Positions 27,775 to 38,179 of a stretch of DNA of 64,000 nt are shown here, in pieces; positions within the stretch are counted from its first letter, which is position 1, and each line of letters starts with the position of its first letter. The stretch lies in NCBI GenBank assembly GCA_035532755.1, contig DATKQI010000279.1:1-64000 (forward strand). The letters are read 5' to 3'. The notes under the pieces were generated by a model that worked only from the letters and a program-made list of their open reading frames with translations, had not been told where the DNA came from and made no database searches. Source of the stretch: DATKQI01 sp035532755 (lineage in GTDB: Bacteria > Pseudomonadota > Alphaproteobacteria > Acetobacterales > Acetobacteraceae). The translations under genes and the position numbers were made by a program.

Positions 27775-29070
27775 TCACAAAGACAGCGCCTCGCAACTCT
27801 GCTTGTTGTCCGCCTTCAGTACTTCCCCGGCCAGATACAGGCTGCCGCAGATCAGCACGCGGGCGGGCGGGGTGGCCTGGGCAAGGGCGCGCAGAGCTTC
27901 GGCGACCGTGGGGCCGGGCATTGCGTGGCCGCTCGCAGCGGCAATGATGGCATCCACCGGCAGGGCCAGGTACTGCTCGGGTTCGGCAACGGCCCAGACT
28001 GTGGCCGCCAGCGGCAGCAACGGGGCGAGGAAGGCCGCGGCATCCTTGCTCTGCTTCATCCCGACGACGAGATGCGTGGGCCGGTCCGACCAGGTGGCGA
28101 GATGGGCGGCGAGCGCCTGGCCGGCACCGGGGTTGTGCCCGCCATCCAGCCAGAGTTCGAAGCCCGCCGGCAGCATCACGGCGAGCCTGCCGTGCAGGCG
28201 TTGCAGCCGGGCCGGCCATTCGGCGCGGCCGATGCCGGAAGCCTGCGCGGCGGTTGGAACGGGCAGGCGGGAGGCGCGCAGGGCGGCGAGCGCGATGCCG
28301 GCATTCTCGAACTGGTGCGGGCCGGGCAGGGCCGGGCGGGGCAGGTCCAGCGCGCCGTACGCATCGGTGTAGCGGGCGCCGTGGGGGGTGGGGGTAATCT
28401 GCCAGTCCAGTCCGCGCAGCAGCAACGGCGCGCCGAGTTCCGCGGCCTGGGCGGCGATCACCACGGCGGCTTCTTCCGGCTGGGTACCCGTGGCGGCCGG
28501 AACGCCCGGTTTCAGGATGCCGGCCTTCTCGCCGGCGATGGCGGCAAGCGAGTCGCCCAGGAATTCCTGATGGTCGAGCGAGATGGAGGCGATGGCGCAG
28601 GCAATCGGCGGCGGGATCACGTTGGTCGCGTCGAACCGGCCACCCAGGCCCACTTCCAGGATGCACAGATCGGCCGGATCGCGGGAGAACAGCAGCAGGG
28701 CGACGGCCGTGATCATCTCGAACACAGTGATCGGCGCGCCGGCGTTGATCGCCTCCGCTTCTTCCAGCGCATCGCCGAGTGCAACATCGGAGACGAGACC
28801 GCCGCCGAGGCGGATACGCTCGTTGAAGCGCACCAGATGCGGGGAGGTGTACACCTGCACGCGCAGGCCGGCCGCCTCGCTCATCGCGCGAAGAAAGGCG
28901 CAAGTGCTGCCTTTGCCGTTGGTGCCGGCCACATGGATCACCGGCGGCAGGCGTTGCTCCGGATGATCGAGCCGCGCGAGAAGACCGCGCAGCCGATCGA
29001 GGCTGAGATCGATCAGCCGCGGATGCAGGCCGTGCAGGCGGGCGACGAGACCTTCTACGCGGCCGCTCAC
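27775..29070 (-). CDS. folC: Dihydrofolate synthase/folylpolyglutamate synthase
   Basis: A 431-residue Mur-ligase-like enzyme that adds glutamate to dihydropteroate and folates. ATP loop HVAGTNGKGST (about residues 45-55), then YTSPHLVRFNERI and SLDHQEFLG typical of FolC; LWLDGGHNPGA marks the C-terminal domain. A GTG start overlaps the accD stop as GTGA. The accD-folC pair is widely conserved in proteobacteria. It is the last gene of the rpsA-folC directional block. Confidence 0.96.
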   Translation of the reverse strand: MSGRVEGLVARLHGLHPRLIDLSLDRLRGLLARLDHPEQRLPPVIHVAGTNGKGSTCAFLRAMSEAAGLRVQVYTSPHLVRFNERIRLGGGLVSDVALGDALEEAEAINAGAPITVFEMITAVALLLFSRDPADLCILEVGLGGRFDATNVIPPPIACAIASISLDHQEFLGDSLAAIAGEKAGILKPGVPAATGTQPEEAAVVIAAQAAELGAPLLLRGLDWQITPTPHGARYTDAYGALDLPRPALPGPHQFENAGIALAALRASRLPVPTAAQASGIGRAEWPARLQRLHGRLAVMLPAGFELWLDGGHNPGAGQALAAHLATWSDRPTHLVVGMKQSKDAAAFLAPLLPLAATVWAVAEPEQYLALPVDAIIAAASGHAMPGPTVAEALRALAQATPPARVLICGSLYLAGEVLKADNKQSCEALSL

Positions 29071-29945
29071 GCCGCCGGCACCGTTTCCGGCATTGCGTTC
29101 TTCATCCGCAGCAGGTCGATCAGCCGGGCCAGCGTGTCCCGCATGTCCGTGCGCTTCACCACCATGTCGATGATGCCATGATCGAGCAGGTATTCCGCGC
29201 GCTGGAACCCGTCGGGCAGCTTCTCGCGCACCGTCTGCTCGATGACGCGGGCGCCGGCGAAGCCGATCATCGCGCCGGGTTCGGCGATCTGGATGTCCCC
29301 CAGCATGGCAAAGCTTGCCGTCACCCCGCCGGTTGTGGGGTCGGTCAGCAGCACGATGTAGGGCAGGCCGGCTTCCTTCACCATGCGGCTTGCGATGATG
29401 CTGCGTGGCATCTGCATCAGGCTGATCGCGCCTTCCTGCATGCGCGCGCCACCCGATGCGGTAACGACGATCAGCGGCGCGTCCTGCAATACGGCAAGCT
29501 GGGCGGCGGCCACCAGCCCCTCGCCCACTGCCGCCCCCATCGAGCCGCCCATGAAGGCGAACTCCATCGCCGCCACCACGGCCTTGTGACCGCCGATGGT
29601 GCCGTGCGCGACGAGGATCGCGTCATCGGTCTTGTTGGCTTCGCGTGCCTCGCGCAGCCGGTCGGTGTAGCGCTTCTGGTCGCGGAAGCGCAGCGGGTCG
29701 GGCGGGGCCTTCGGCAGGTCGATGCGGGTGAAGCCGCTGTCATCGAACGTCCAGGTCAGCCGCTCCGTGGCGGTGGCGCGCATGTGGTGGCCGCAATGCG
29801 GGCAGACCTTCAGCCCGTTGATCAGGTCGCGGTGGAAGATCATCTGCTGGCAGGCGGGGCACTGGTGCCACAGGTTGTCCGGCGCTTCCCGACGCCCCAG
29901 CAGCGTGCGGATTTTCGGGCGGACGTATTCGGTGAGCCAGCTCAT
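29067..29945 (-). CDS. accD: Acetyl-CoA carboxylase carboxyltransferase beta subunit
   Basis: A 292-residue carboxyltransferase subunit that makes malonyl-CoA together with AccA. N-terminal zinc ribbon CPACQQM and CPHCGHH (about residues 29-54) and the crotonase-like core with SGGARMQEGAISLMQM (about 163-178) are intact. ATGA overlaps with trpA upstream and GTGA with folC downstream. The trpBA-accD-folC order is an alphaproteobacterial hallmark. Confidence 0.97.
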   Translation of the reverse strand: MSWLTEYVRPKIRTLLGRREAPDNLWHQCPACQQMIFHRDLINGLKVCPHCGHHMRATATERLTWTFDDSGFTRIDLPKAPPDPLRFRDQKRYTDRLREAREANKTDDAILVAHGTIGGHKAVVAAMEFAFMGGSMGAAVGEGLVAAAQLAVLQDAPLIVVTASGGARMQEGAISLMQMPRSIIASRMVKEAGLPYIVLLTDPTTGGVTASFAMLGDIQIAEPGAMIGFAGARVIEQTVREKLPDGFQRAEYLLDHGIIDMVVKRTDMRDTLARLIDLLRMKNAMPETVPAA

Positions 29946-30772
29946 GCCGCCACCCGCGCGCCGCGCACACCGGCGGCGAGATCGCGCACCTGGTTCAGCA
30001 CCTTCTCCACCGTGCCGGGCCGGGCCCGGCCGGCATCGTCGAGGCTGGCCGCCAGCGTCTCGATCAGGGCGGAGGCGACCACGGCGGCATCGGCGATCTG
30101 CGCGGCTTCGGCGGCCTGCGCCGGGGTGCGCACGCCGAAGCCGATGGCCACAGGCAGGTCGCTCACCCGGCGGATGCGCGGGATGTTGGCGGAAAGCTGC
30201 GCGGCCGTGGCGCTGCGCGTGCCGGTGATGCCGGTGATCGCGACGTAATAGATGAAGCCCGAGCTGCCGGCGAGCACCTTCGGCAGCCGGGCATCGTCGG
30301 TAGTGGGGGCGACGAGGCGGATGATATCGAGCCCGTGCGCGGCGGCGTGTCCGGCCAGCAGGTCGGCCTCCTCGCTCGGCAGATCGACGATGATGAGGCC
30401 GTCCACCCCGTCACGTGCGGCATCCGCGCAGAAGCGTTCCGGGCCGTAGGAGAGGATGGGGTTGAGGTAGCCCATCAGGATCACCGGCGTTTCGGCGTCG
30501 GCCTTGCGGAATGCGGCCACCATGGCGAGCGTGCGGGCGAGCGTGGCGCCGGCTGCGAGCCCGCGCTTGCCGGCGGCCTGGATGGTGGGGCCGTCGGCCA
30601 TCGGGTCGGTGAAGGGCATGCCGATCTCGATCAGGTCCGCCCCCGCCGCGGGCATGCCGCGCAGGATGGCCATGGAGGTCTCGGGATCGGGATCGTACGC
30701 TTCGAGGAACGGGATCAGCGCTCCGCGGCGCTGCTGCGTCAGCGCGGCGAAGCGCGCGGCGATGCGGCTCAC
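29942..30772 (-). CDS. trpA: Tryptophan synthase alpha chain
   Basis: About 276 residues; cleaves indole-3-glycerol phosphate to indole, which is channelled to TrpB. Catalytic Glu in [17 protein letters not shown] (both acidic residues present), phosphate loop near GFGVRT. The GTG at 30772 overlaps the trpB stop as GTGA, and the translated start [11 protein letters not shown] fits the family, so it is preferred over codons further upstream inside trpB. Confidence 0.96.
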   Translation of the reverse strand: MSRIAARFAALTQQRRGALIPFLEAYDPDPETSMAILRGMPAAGADLIEIGMPFTDPMADGPTIQAAGKRGLAAGATLARTLAMVAAFRKADAETPVILMGYLNPILSYGPERFCADAARDGVDGLIIVDLPSEEADLLAGHAAAHGLDIIRLVAPTTDDARLPKVLAGSSGFIYYVAITGITGTRSATAAQLSANIPRIRRVSDLPVAIGFGVRTPAQAAEAAQIADAAVVASALIETLAASLDDAGRARPGTVEKVLNQVRDLAAGVRGARVAA

Positions 30773-31995
30773 AGCGACACCCCCAGATGCTGGGCGACGG
30801 TGAAGATGTCCTTGTCGCCCCGGCCGCACAGATTCATCAGGATGATCTTCTCCCTGTCCATGGCGGGGGCGATCTTCGCCACATGGGCCAGCGCGTGGGC
30901 GGGTTCGAGAGCGGGGATGATGCCCTCGCTGCGGGTGCAGAGCTGGAAGGCGGCGAGCGCCTCGTCATCGGTGGCGGCTACGTATTCCACGCGCCCGATC
31001 TCGTGCAGCCAGGCGTGTTCGGGCCCGATGCCGGGATAGTCCAGCCCGGCGGAGATGGAATGCGCCTCCTCGATCTGTCCGTCCTCGTTCTGCAGCAGGT
31101 AGGTGCGGTTGCCGTGCAGCACGCCGGGGCGGCCGCGCGAGAGGCTTGCCGCGTGTTCATGCGTATCGAGGCCGCGCCCGGCAGCCTCCACGCCGATCAG
31201 CCGTACCGAGGGATCATCCAGGAACGGGTGGAACAGGCCCATCGCGTTGGAGCCGCCGCCGATCGCGGCCACCGCGACATCGGGCAGCCTTCCCTCGGCC
31301 TGGTGCATCTGCGCCTTGGCCTCATCCCCGATCACCGACTGGAAATCGCGCACCATGGCGGGGTAGGGGTGCGGGCCGGCCACGGTGCCGATGAGGTAGA
31401 ACGTATCTTCCACATTCGCGACCCAGTCGCGCAGCGCGTCGTTCATCGCATCCTTCAGCGTGGCGGCACCGGAGGTGACGGGCTTCACCTCGGCGCCCAG
31501 CAGCTTCATGCGGAACACGTTGGGCTTCTGCCGCTCGATGTCGGTCGCGCCCATGTAGACCACGCAGGGCAGGCCGAACAGCGCGCAGACGGTGGCGGTT
31601 GCCACGCCGTGCTGGCCCGCGCCGGTTTCGGCGATGATGCGCGTCTTGCCCATGCGGCGGGCCAGCAGGATCTGGCCCATGCAGTTGTTGATCTTGTGCG
31701 CGCCGGTGTGATTCAGCTCGTCACGCTTGAAATAGATCTTCGCTCCGCCGAGCGCGCGCGTAAGCCGTTCCGCGAACCACAGCGGGCTGGGGCGGCCCAC
31801 ATAGTGGGCAAGATAGTAGTCCAGTTCGCGCCGGAAGGCCGGGTCGGCCTTCGCCGCGTCATAGGCGGCTTCGACCTGCAGGATCAGCGGCATCAGCGTC
31901 TCGGCGACGAAGCGGCCGCCGAAGCCGCCGAAGCGGCCGCGCGCATCGGGGCCGTTGCGCAGGCTGTTCACGCCGGCAGGAATGGGGTGGTTCAC
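30769..31995 (-). CDS. trpB: Tryptophan synthase beta chain
   Basis: About 408 residues, PLP enzyme joining indole with serine. PLP-Lys in HTGAHKINN (about residue 97), catalytic Glu in AETGAGQHG, phosphate-binding GGGSNAMG and C-terminal LCGRGDKD. The start is GTG at 31995, 8 nt after GGAG. The same frame remains open far upstream across trpF and pyrF, but only the part from this GTG is TrpB. Confidence 0.96.
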   Translation of the reverse strand: MNHPIPAGVNSLRNGPDARGRFGGFGGRFVAETLMPLILQVEAAYDAAKADPAFRRELDYYLAHYVGRPSPLWFAERLTRALGGAKIYFKRDELNHTGAHKINNCMGQILLARRMGKTRIIAETGAGQHGVATATVCALFGLPCVVYMGATDIERQKPNVFRMKLLGAEVKPVTSGAATLKDAMNDALRDWVANVEDTFYLIGTVAGPHPYPAMVRDFQSVIGDEAKAQMHQAEGRLPDVAVAAIGGGSNAMGLFHPFLDDPSVRLIGVEAAGRGLDTHEHAASLSRGRPGVLHGNRTYLLQNEDGQIEEAHSISAGLDYPGIGPEHAWLHEIGRVEYVAATDDEALAAFQLCTRSEGIIPALEPAHALAHVAKIAPAMDREKIILMNLCGRGDKDIFTVAQHLGVSL

Positions 31996-32042
31996 GATCG
32001 GATCTCCAGTTGCCGCCGTCTTAGCGCAGCCGTGCCGTCCGG

Positions 32043-32690
32043 TCACGCCCGCCTGGCGATGCCGTTCTGGTTGCCGCGCGCGGCGGCGATGAAGGCGCGG
32101 ATCAGCGCCGGATCCTTCACGCCCGGCGCGCGCTCGACGCCGGAGGAGACATCGACGGTCTCCGCGCCGGTCATGCGGACGGCGGCGGCGACGTTCTCCG
32201 GCGTGAGTCCGCCGGCCAGAACCCAGGGTGCAGGGGCCCGCCAGCCGGCCAGCACCGACCAGTCGAACGGCCGCGCGTTGCCGCCGGGGCGTGTGGCGCC
32301 CGGTGGCGCTTTCGCCTCGATCAGCAGCCCATCGATGCCGGAGGCGTCCGCTGGCAGGTCGTCCGGCGCAGCCACGCCGACGGCTTGCCACACTTTTACG
32401 CCGAATCGGGCGCGCATCGCCCGAACCGCGTCGGCCGACGCATAGATCTGCAACACATCGAGCGGCAGCGCGGCCAGAGCGGCGGCGATCTCGGCCTCTG
32501 TCGGGTTCACGAACAGGCCCACGCGCGGCGGACCACCCGGGTGGCGCACCGACAGCGAGGCCGCGACGGCGGGCGTAACGAAGCGTGGGGAGGGCGGAAA
32601 GAACACGAAGCCCACATGGCTTGCCCCGGCCGTCACCGCGGCGTCGAACGCCGCCGGGTCGTTGATCCCGCAGATTTTCGCGTGCGCCAT
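32043..32690 (-). CDS. trpF: Phosphoribosylanthranilate isomerase
   Basis: A 215-residue TIM-barrel isomerase of tryptophan synthesis. Catalytic Cys in KICGINDP, phosphate-binding [10 protein letters not shown] and catalytic Asp in [15 protein letters not shown]. The ATG at 32690 shares one base with the pyrF stop (TGATG). It is followed after 47 bp by trpB, completing trpFBA. The remaining trp genes (trpE, G, D, C) are not in the window. Confidence 0.96.
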   Translation of the reverse strand: MAHAKICGINDPAAFDAAVTAGASHVGFVFFPPSPRFVTPAVAASLSVRHPGGPPRVGLFVNPTEAEIAAALAALPLDVLQIYASADAVRAMRARFGVKVWQAVGVAAPDDLPADASGIDGLLIEAKAPPGATRPGGNARPFDWSVLAGWRAPAPWVLAGGLTPENVAAAVRMTGAETVDVSSGVERAPGVKDPALIRAFIAAARGNQNGIARRA

Positions 32691-33397
32691 CAGCCCATGC
32701 CGGCGGCGATGGCGGCGGCAGCGGCGCCAGGGTCGGGGGAGCCGGTGATCGGGCGGCCCACCACGAGCCAGTCCGCCCCGGCGGCGATGGCGGCGGCGGG
32801 TGTCGTGGTGCGGGCCTGGTCGTCGGCCCGGCTTCCGGCGGGACGGATGCCCGGCACGACCAGCACCGGAGCGGCGCCCAGGGCCGCACGCAGCATCGCC
32901 ACTTCCCGCGCGCTGCATACGAGGCCATCCGCCCCTGCGGCCAGCGCGAGCCGGGCGAGGCGCAGTACCTGCGGCGAAGGGTCGTCGGCGATGCCGGTGG
33001 CGCGCAAGTTGGCGGCATCCAGACTGGTGAGCACCGTCACCGCAAGCAGAACGGGCCGCGCGGCGCCGGCGGCCTCGGCTGCTTCCCGTGCAGCGGCGAT
33101 CATCGCCGCGCCACCGGCCGCGTGCAGCGTGAGCATCCGCGGCGCGAGCGGCAGCACTGCGCGCACCGCGCCGGCGACGGTGTTGGGAATGTCGTGCAGC
33201 TTCAGGTCGAGAAAAACAGGGCGGTCGGACACCGCGCGCACGCCGGCCGGCCCGTTCGCCAGGAAGAATTCCAGCCCCAGCTTCAGCAGGCCGCAATAGG
33301 GGGCGACGGCTTCTGCCCATGCGCGCGCGCGGGCGGGATCCGCCGTGTCCAGCGCCGCGATCAGGCGGCTCGTCCCCGCTGTGTCCACGTCACGCAT
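32690..33397 (-). CDS. pyrF: Orotidine 5'-phosphate decarboxylase
   Basis: A 235-residue TIM-barrel enzyme making UMP. The catalytic D-x-K-x-x-D set is present in [13 protein letters not shown] (about residues 61-73); VPGIRPAG and the final [15 protein letters not shown] form the phosphate site. Located between lapA and trpF in the conserved rpsA-ihfB-lapA-pyrF block. The starting region [17 protein letters not shown] is Ala-rich but normal. Confidence 0.96.
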   Translation of the reverse strand: MRDVDTAGTSRLIAALDTADPARARAWAEAVAPYCGLLKLGLEFFLANGPAGVRAVSDRPVFLDLKLHDIPNTVAGAVRAVLPLAPRMLTLHAAGGAAMIAAAREAAEAAGAARPVLLAVTVLTSLDAANLRATGIADDPSPQVLRLARLALAAGADGLVCSAREVAMLRAALGAAPVLVVPGIRPAGSRADDQARTTTPAAAIAAGADWLVVGRPITGSPDPGAAAAAIAAGMG

Positions 33398-33402
33398 GCC
33401 TG

Positions 33403-33699
33403 TCAGGAAACGGGCGGCGGCGGGGCGGGCGAACGGGCGCGCAACTGCTCCACCTCGCTATCCAGCAGATGCAGCGCCGCCTCCGCCCGCCGCGCCCGGC
33501 GGCGCAGGCCGAAGGAGCCGAGCCAGACCAGCAGGCCGCCCAGCAGGAAGGCAAGCCCCATGGCCAGCAGGATGGTCAGCGACAGTGGGGCCTGGAGCGC
33601 GAAATTCGTCGGCCAGAGACCGAGATCCACGTTCTGGCGGTTCGACAAGGCGAACAGCACCAGCAACAGCAGCAACGGCAAGGCGAGGATCAGGCGCAA
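33403..33699 (-). CDS. lapA: LapA-domain inner-membrane protein
   Basis: A 98-residue protein with two membrane segments (about residues 2-20 and 38-62) joined by [15 protein letters not shown], the LapA/DUF1049 signature, and a basic coiled C-terminal tail. In Escherichia coli LapA acts with LapB in control of lipopolysaccharide assembly. The location between ihfB and pyrF is conserved in proteobacteria; lapB is not present here. Confidence 0.88.
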   Translation of the reverse strand: MRLILALPLLLLLVLFALSNRQNVDLGLWPTNFALQAPLSLTILLAMGLAFLLGGLLVWLGSFGLRRRARRAEAALHLLDSEVEQLRARSPAPPPPVS

Positions 33700-33711
33700 C
33701 CGGCCATCTCG

Positions 33712-34035
33712 TCAGGCGGACAGGCGTTCGGCCGGATTGGCGCCGCGGGCGGGCTTGCCGCGATTCACCCGTTCCCGCAACTCCTTGCCGGCCTTGAAGA
33801 AAGGCACCGCCTTCTCGTCCACCGGCACCGCGCCGCCGGTGCGGGGGTTGCGCCCGGTCCGCGCGCTGCGGTGCTTCACGGTGAAGGCGCCGAAGCCCCG
33901 CAGCTCCACCCGTTCGCCGCGGGCGAGGGCGATCGTGATCTCGTCAAAGATGGCGGCCACGATGGATTCCACATCCCGCGCCATCAGATGCGGGTTCGCC
34001 GTGGCCAATTCGGCGATCAATTCGGACTTGGTCAT
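33712..34035 (-). CDS. ihfB: Integration host factor beta subunit
   Basis: A 107-residue HU/IHF-family DNA-bending protein. [11 protein letters not shown] at the start and [21 protein letters not shown] (DNA-binding arm, cut here to GFGAFTV and TGRNPRTG) are diagnostic of IHF-beta. The ATG at 34035 is used; upstream in-frame codons are not family-like. IHF typically assists sigma-54 promoters, and one such promoter is predicted at the nitrate operon in this window. The C-terminal tail [15 protein letters not shown] is longer than in E. coli. Confidence 0.95.
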   Translation of the reverse strand: MTKSELIAELATANPHLMARDVESIVAAIFDEITIALARGERVELRGFGAFTVKHRSARTGRNPRTGGAVPVDEKAVPFFKAGKELRERVNRGKPARGANPAERLSA

Positions 34036-34172
34036 GATTTCATGGCCGCCCACCGGGCCACCCCACCAATGTGAAGCCGCAACGTGCCAGAACGCAACCA
34101 CACCCGTCAAGCATAAGCCATTGGCAAGACAAGATTTTGAGGTGAGATTCGATTTGGCTTCGTACACAATTC

Positions 34173-34199
34173 GGGCGCCGCGGCATCGCCGCGGCGCCC
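34173..34199 (-). terminator. Strong hairpin after rpsA
   Basis: A perfect 12-bp stem: GGGCGCCGCGGC (34173-34184) and its complement (34188-34199) around a 3-nt loop, just downstream of the rpsA stop and 138 bp before ihfB. It is followed on the minus strand by GAATTGTG, a poor T-tract. It probably attenuates or processes the rpsA-ihfB transcript. Confidence 0.6.
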
Positions 34200-34220
34200 G
34201 TTGGTCATGTTGGTGTCGGC

Positions 34221-35948
34221 TCAGTTCTCGGTCTGGGCCTGCTGGTTGCGTCGCCGGATGGCCGCTCCCAGGATGTCGCCAAGCGAGGCGCCGGAGTCCG
34301 AGCTGCCATATTCGACGATGGCCTGCTTGTCCTCCTCCATCTCCTTGCCCTTGATGGTGAGCGAGAGCTTGCGTGCCGCACGATCCACCGCGGTGATCTT
34401 CGCGTCCACCTTCTCGCCCACGGCGAAGCGGTCGGGTCGCTGGTCGGACTTGTCGCGGGCGAGTTCGGCGCGGCGGATGAAGCCGGTCAACACCTCGTCC
34501 ACCTTCACCTCGATGCCGTTGGACTGCACCGCCGTCACCACGCAGGTGACGATGTCGCCCTTGTGCACCTTGTCCAGCACGCTCGCCGCAGGATCGTCCT
34601 GCAACTGCTTGATGCCGAGGCTGATGCGTTCCTTTTCTACATCAACGTCAAGCACTTTCGCCTTGATGATGTCGCCCTTGTTGTACTTCGCCATGGCGAG
34701 TTCGCCCGGCTCGTCCCAAGACAGGTCGGACATGTGGATCATGCCGTCGATATCCGCCGACAGGCCGATGAACAGGCCGAACTCGGTGATGTTGCGGATC
34801 TCGCCCTCGACCTCGGTGCCGACCGGATGGTCGTCCACGAACTGTTCCCAGGGGTTGCGGCTGACCTGCTTGAGGCCGAGCGAGATGCGGCGCTTGGAGG
34901 CGTCCACATCCAGCACCATCACCTCCACTTCCTGGCTGGTGGCGACGATCTTGCCCGGATGGACGTTCTTCTTGGTCCAGGACATCTCCGAGACGTGCAC
35001 GAGCCCCTCGACCCCCGGCTCCAGCTCCACGAAGGCGCCGTAGTCGGTGATGTTGGTGACACGGCCGGAGAACTTCACTCCCGCCGGATACTTGGCGGCC
35101 ACGCCCTCCCACGGATCGGCTTCGAGCTGCTTCATGCCGAGGCTGATGCGCTGGGTCTCCGGGTTGAACCGGATCACCTGCACCTTCACCGGCTGGCCGA
35201 TCTGCAGCGCCTCGTTCGGGTGATTGATGCGGCGCCAGGCGATGTCGGTCACGTGGAGCAGGCCATCGACGCCGCCCAGATCGACGAAGGCGCCATAGTC
35301 GGTGATGTTCTTCACTACGCCGTCCAGGATCATGCCTTCCTTCAGGCCCTGGATCAGTTCGCTGCGCTGCTCGGCCCGGGTCTCCTCCAGCACGGCGCGT
35401 CGGGAGACGACGATGTTGCCGCGTGCGCGGTCCATCTTGAGGATCTGGAAGGGCTGCGGGGTACCCATCAGCGGGCCGACATCACGCACCGGGCGGATAT
35501 CGACCTGGCTGCCGGGCAGGAACGCGACCGCCCCGCCCAGATCGACGGTGAATCCGCCCTTCACCCGGCCGTAGATCGCGCCGTTGACGCGCTGGTTGCC
35601 CTCGAACGCCTTTTCAAGATTGGTCCAGGCCTCCTCGCGCCGTGCCTTCTCGCGCGAGAGCACGATGGAGCCATCCCGGTCCTCGTAGCGTTCCACGTAC
35701 AGTTCGATCACGTCGCCGGGCTTCACCTCGGGCTTCGCGCCCGGGGGAGCGAATTCCTTGAGCGCGACGCGCCCCTCGCTCTTCAGCCCGACATCGACGA
35801 TGGCGAACTCGTCGGTCAGGCGCACCACGCGGCCGGTGACGACGGAGCCTTCGAACCCGGAATCCCGTCCGAGCGTCTCGTCCAGCAGGGAGGCGAAATC
35901 TTCCTCGGGCCGGGTTGCGGCGCGGGTGGCAGTGGCTGCGGATGCCAT
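34221..35948 (-). CDS. rpsA: 30S ribosomal protein S1
   Basis: A 575-residue protein with six S1 RNA-binding repeats, for example [53 protein letters not shown] and [15 protein letters not shown]. It recruits mRNA to the 30S subunit. The ATG at 35948 gives the family length; the frame stays open 240 nt further upstream in the leader but with no similarity. It heads the rpsA-ihfB-lapA-pyrF block. The 247-bp gap upstream carries its promoter region, with no distinct motif found. Confidence 0.96.
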   Translation of the reverse strand: MASAATATRAATRPEEDFASLLDETLGRDSGFEGSVVTGRVVRLTDEFAIVDVGLKSEGRVALKEFAPPGAKPEVKPGDVIELYVERYEDRDGSIVLSREKARREEAWTNLEKAFEGNQRVNGAIYGRVKGGFTVDLGGAVAFLPGSQVDIRPVRDVGPLMGTPQPFQILKMDRARGNIVVSRRAVLEETRAEQRSELIQGLKEGMILDGVVKNITDYGAFVDLGGVDGLLHVTDIAWRRINHPNEALQIGQPVKVQVIRFNPETQRISLGMKQLEADPWEGVAAKYPAGVKFSGRVTNITDYGAFVELEPGVEGLVHVSEMSWTKKNVHPGKIVATSQEVEVMVLDVDASKRRISLGLKQVSRNPWEQFVDDHPVGTEVEGEIRNITEFGLFIGLSADIDGMIHMSDLSWDEPGELAMAKYNKGDIIKAKVLDVDVEKERISLGIKQLQDDPAASVLDKVHKGDIVTCVVTAVQSNGIEVKVDEVLTGFIRRAELARDKSDQRPDRFAVGEKVDAKITAVDRAARKLSLTIKGKEMEEDKQAIVEYGSSDSGASLGDILGAAIRRRNQQAQTEN

Positions 35949-36195
35949 GTGGTGGTGTGTGTCCTGTGCGGCGCCGGCCTTGCCAGGCGCCCTGGGTGTG
36001 CGCGCTCCTTGTGGAACACGGCTTGCCCGCGCGGTGGCGGGCTGGTTGAACGGTGGCGCCGATCGGCGCGGGTGGAGGCGGAGCATGGCGGAGGCGTGCC
36101 AGACGGATACGCGCAGCACCGCCGCCGGGACGATCACATAAGGGGTAGGGCCAGGGAGTGCAAGTCGGGCCGATCCCGAATCGGCCACTCCTTGC

Positions 36196-37455
36196 CTATG
36201 CGGGCGCAGGCCGCGGTTGGGTGCGGCCGATGAACGTCACCATGACGGAGGCACCCAGGCACAGCACGCCGGCCAGGATGAAGGCTTGCAGGTAGGTGCC
36301 GAGATCGGTGCGCATCAGCCCCGCCGCATAAGCCGCGCTGGCCGCGCCGATCTGATGCGCGGCGGCGATCCAACCGAACATGATCCCCGCCCGTTCCCGC
36401 CCGAACGCATTGGCCGCCAGCCGAACCGTGGGCGGCACGGTCGCGATCCAGTCAAGCCCATAGAACACGGCGAACACCGACAGCCCCCAGAACGAGAAGC
36501 GGAAGGCGAACGGCAGGAAAACCAAGGACAATCCCCGCAACCCGTAGTACCACGCCAGCAGCAACCGGTTGTCCATCCGGTCCGACAGCCAGCCGGAGAA
36601 GGTGGTGCCGAAGAAATCGAACACCCCCATAGCCGCCAACAGCCCGGCGGCGGTGACTTCCGGGATGCCGTGATCGATGCAGGCGGGGATGAGGTGCGTG
36701 CCGATCAACCCGTTGGTCGAGGCGCCGCAGACGAAGAAACTGCCGGCCAGAAGCCAGAAATCGCGTGACCGCAGCCCGTCGCGCAGCGCCTCCAGCGCGA
36801 TGCGGGCAGGGTTGCCGGTCACGGGCGCGGGGGGCGGCGTGCTGGCGGCTTCGCCGTAACGGGTGGCGCCGACTTGCGCCGGATGGTCGCGCATCAGCAG
36901 CGCCACCAGCGGCAGCAGCAGCACCGCGACAGCCGCAACGGTGAGAGATACCGCGCGCCAGCCGAAATGCACGGCGATGGAGGCCAGCAGCGGCAGGAAG
37001 ATAAGCTGTCCGGTGGCGGAACTCGCGGTCAGCGCCCCCATCACCAGACCCCGTTGCGCGCTGAACCAGCGGGAGACCACGGTTGCACCCAGCACCATCG
37101 CTGTCATGCCGGTGCCGGAGCCGACCACTACGCCCCATAGCGCGATCAGTTGCCACGGTTCCCGCATCAGCGGAGTGACCGCCACACCGGCCGCGATCAG
37201 CGCCAGCGCCCCCAGCATGGTGCGGCGGATACCGAAACGCTCCATCACCGCCGCAGCGAACGGTCCAATCATGCCGTAGAGGAAGATGTTGACGGCGATG
37301 GCGAGCGAGATGGTGGCGCGCGACCAGTGGAACTCGCTCTGCAACGGCACGATGAGCACGCTGGGGGTCGCCCGCACTCCGGCCGCTACGAGCATGACAA
37401 GGAAGGTGATGGCCGCAATGATCCACGCGTAATGCAAACGCTTCAGGCGACGCAT
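36196..37455 (-). CDS. MFS transporter controlled by an adjacent TetR regulator
   Basis: A 419-residue major facilitator protein with 12 predicted helices. Motif-A-like MERFGIRRTM follows helix 2, and GWLSDRMDNRLLL marks the second half. The YbfB/OFA-like opening LHYAWIIAAITF suggests an organic-anion or monocarboxylate carrier, though export of a toxic compound is equally possible. ATG 37455 is preceded by GAGGAG. It is divergent from a TetR gene with an 18-bp palindrome between them. Confidence 0.85.
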   Translation of the reverse strand: MRRLKRLHYAWIIAAITFLVMLVAAGVRATPSVLIVPLQSEFHWSRATISLAIAVNIFLYGMIGPFAAAVMERFGIRRTMLGALALIAAGVAVTPLMREPWQLIALWGVVVGSGTGMTAMVLGATVVSRWFSAQRGLVMGALTASSATGQLIFLPLLASIAVHFGWRAVSLTVAAVAVLLLPLVALLMRDHPAQVGATRYGEAASTPPPAPVTGNPARIALEALRDGLRSRDFWLLAGSFFVCGASTNGLIGTHLIPACIDHGIPEVTAAGLLAAMGVFDFFGTTFSGWLSDRMDNRLLLAWYYGLRGLSLVFLPFAFRFSFWGLSVFAVFYGLDWIATVPPTVRLAANAFGRERAGIMFGWIAAAHQIGAASAAYAAGLMRTDLGTYLQAFILAGVLCLGASVMVTFIGRTQPRPAPA

Positions 37456-37494
37456 GGCCAACTCCTCGACAGACTCGCTCCGGGGCTGTATGAG

Positions 37495-37512
37495 AGAGAC
37501 AGGTCTGTCTCT
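37495..37512. promoter_or_regulatory. TetR operator palindrome
   Basis: AGAGACAG-GT-CTGTCTCT: two perfect 8-bp arms with a 2-bp centre in the 107-bp gap between the MFS and TetR genes, 40 bp upstream of the MFS start. The core resembles AGACNNNCTGTCT-like sites known for several TetR repressors. Probable operator for the neighbouring regulator. Confidence 0.75.
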
Positions 37513-37562
37513 TGTCAAGAGCGGGATGAAGTGCGAGGCGTGTTGAAGCACGGAGCGGAAGC

Positions 37563-38168
37563 ATGACGGAAGCGGTGCTGCGCGTGCCCGTGCGGGAGCG
37601 GATCCTGCGCACGGCGGCCCGGTTGTTCTACCGGCACGGGGTGCGTGCCGTGGGGATCGATACCATCATCGCCCGTTCCGGCGTGGCGAAGATGAGCCTC
37701 TATCGCAGCTTCGCCTCGAAGGACGAACTGGTGGCGGCGTGGCTCGCCGAGCGCAATGTGGCGTTCTGGCGTCGCTGGGATGCGGCCGTGGCGGCTGCCG
37801 GAGAGGATCCGCGGGCAGGGCTGGAGGCGATCCTCGACATGGTGGCCGCGAGGGTTGCCGCCCCGGCCTGGCAGGGCTGCCCGTTCCTGAAGACCTGGGC
37901 GGAGTTTCCCGAAGGCGTGCATCCGGCCCGGCAGGTCATCGAAGCGAACCGGGTGGGGGTGCATGTCCGTCTTGCGGCCCTCGCGCAGGCCACCGGCGCG
38001 CGCGATCCGGCGCTGCTGGCGGACCAGTTGCAGGTGCTGATCGATGGTGCCTACATCAATGGACAGACCCATGGCCCGGGCGGACCCGCGTGTTGCGTGG
38101 CCGGCGCGGGGCGGGTGCTGATCGCCGCGCAAATCGGCAGACCGGACGGGGTGGGCGCGCCGATCTGA
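37563..38168 (+). CDS. TetR-family transcriptional repressor
   Basis: A 201-residue regulator. N-terminal HTH (about residues 10-58) with RILRTAARLFYRHGVRAVGIDTI and GVAKMSLYRSFASKDEL; the C-terminal all-helical ligand domain is of the TetR_C type with WQGCPFLKTWAEF. It probably represses its own gene and the divergent MFS gene through the palindrome between them. The inducer is unknown. Confidence 0.9.
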   Translation: MTEAVLRVPVRERILRTAARLFYRHGVRAVGIDTIIARSGVAKMSLYRSFASKDELVAAWLAERNVAFWRRWDAAVAAAGEDPRAGLEAILDMVAARVAAPAWQGCPFLKTWAEFPEGVHPARQVIEANRVGVHVRLAALAQATGARDPALLADQLQVLIDGAYINGQTHGPGGPACCVAGAGRVLIAAQIGRPDGVGAPI

Positions 38169-38179
38169 GGTGTGCGTGA

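Noticed and set aside
30769..33018. A single 749-codon frame extending from trpB upstream
   Set aside because: Only the part from the GTG at 31995 is TrpB. The upstream extension runs out of frame through trpF and pyrF and is Arg/Pro-rich shadow translation.
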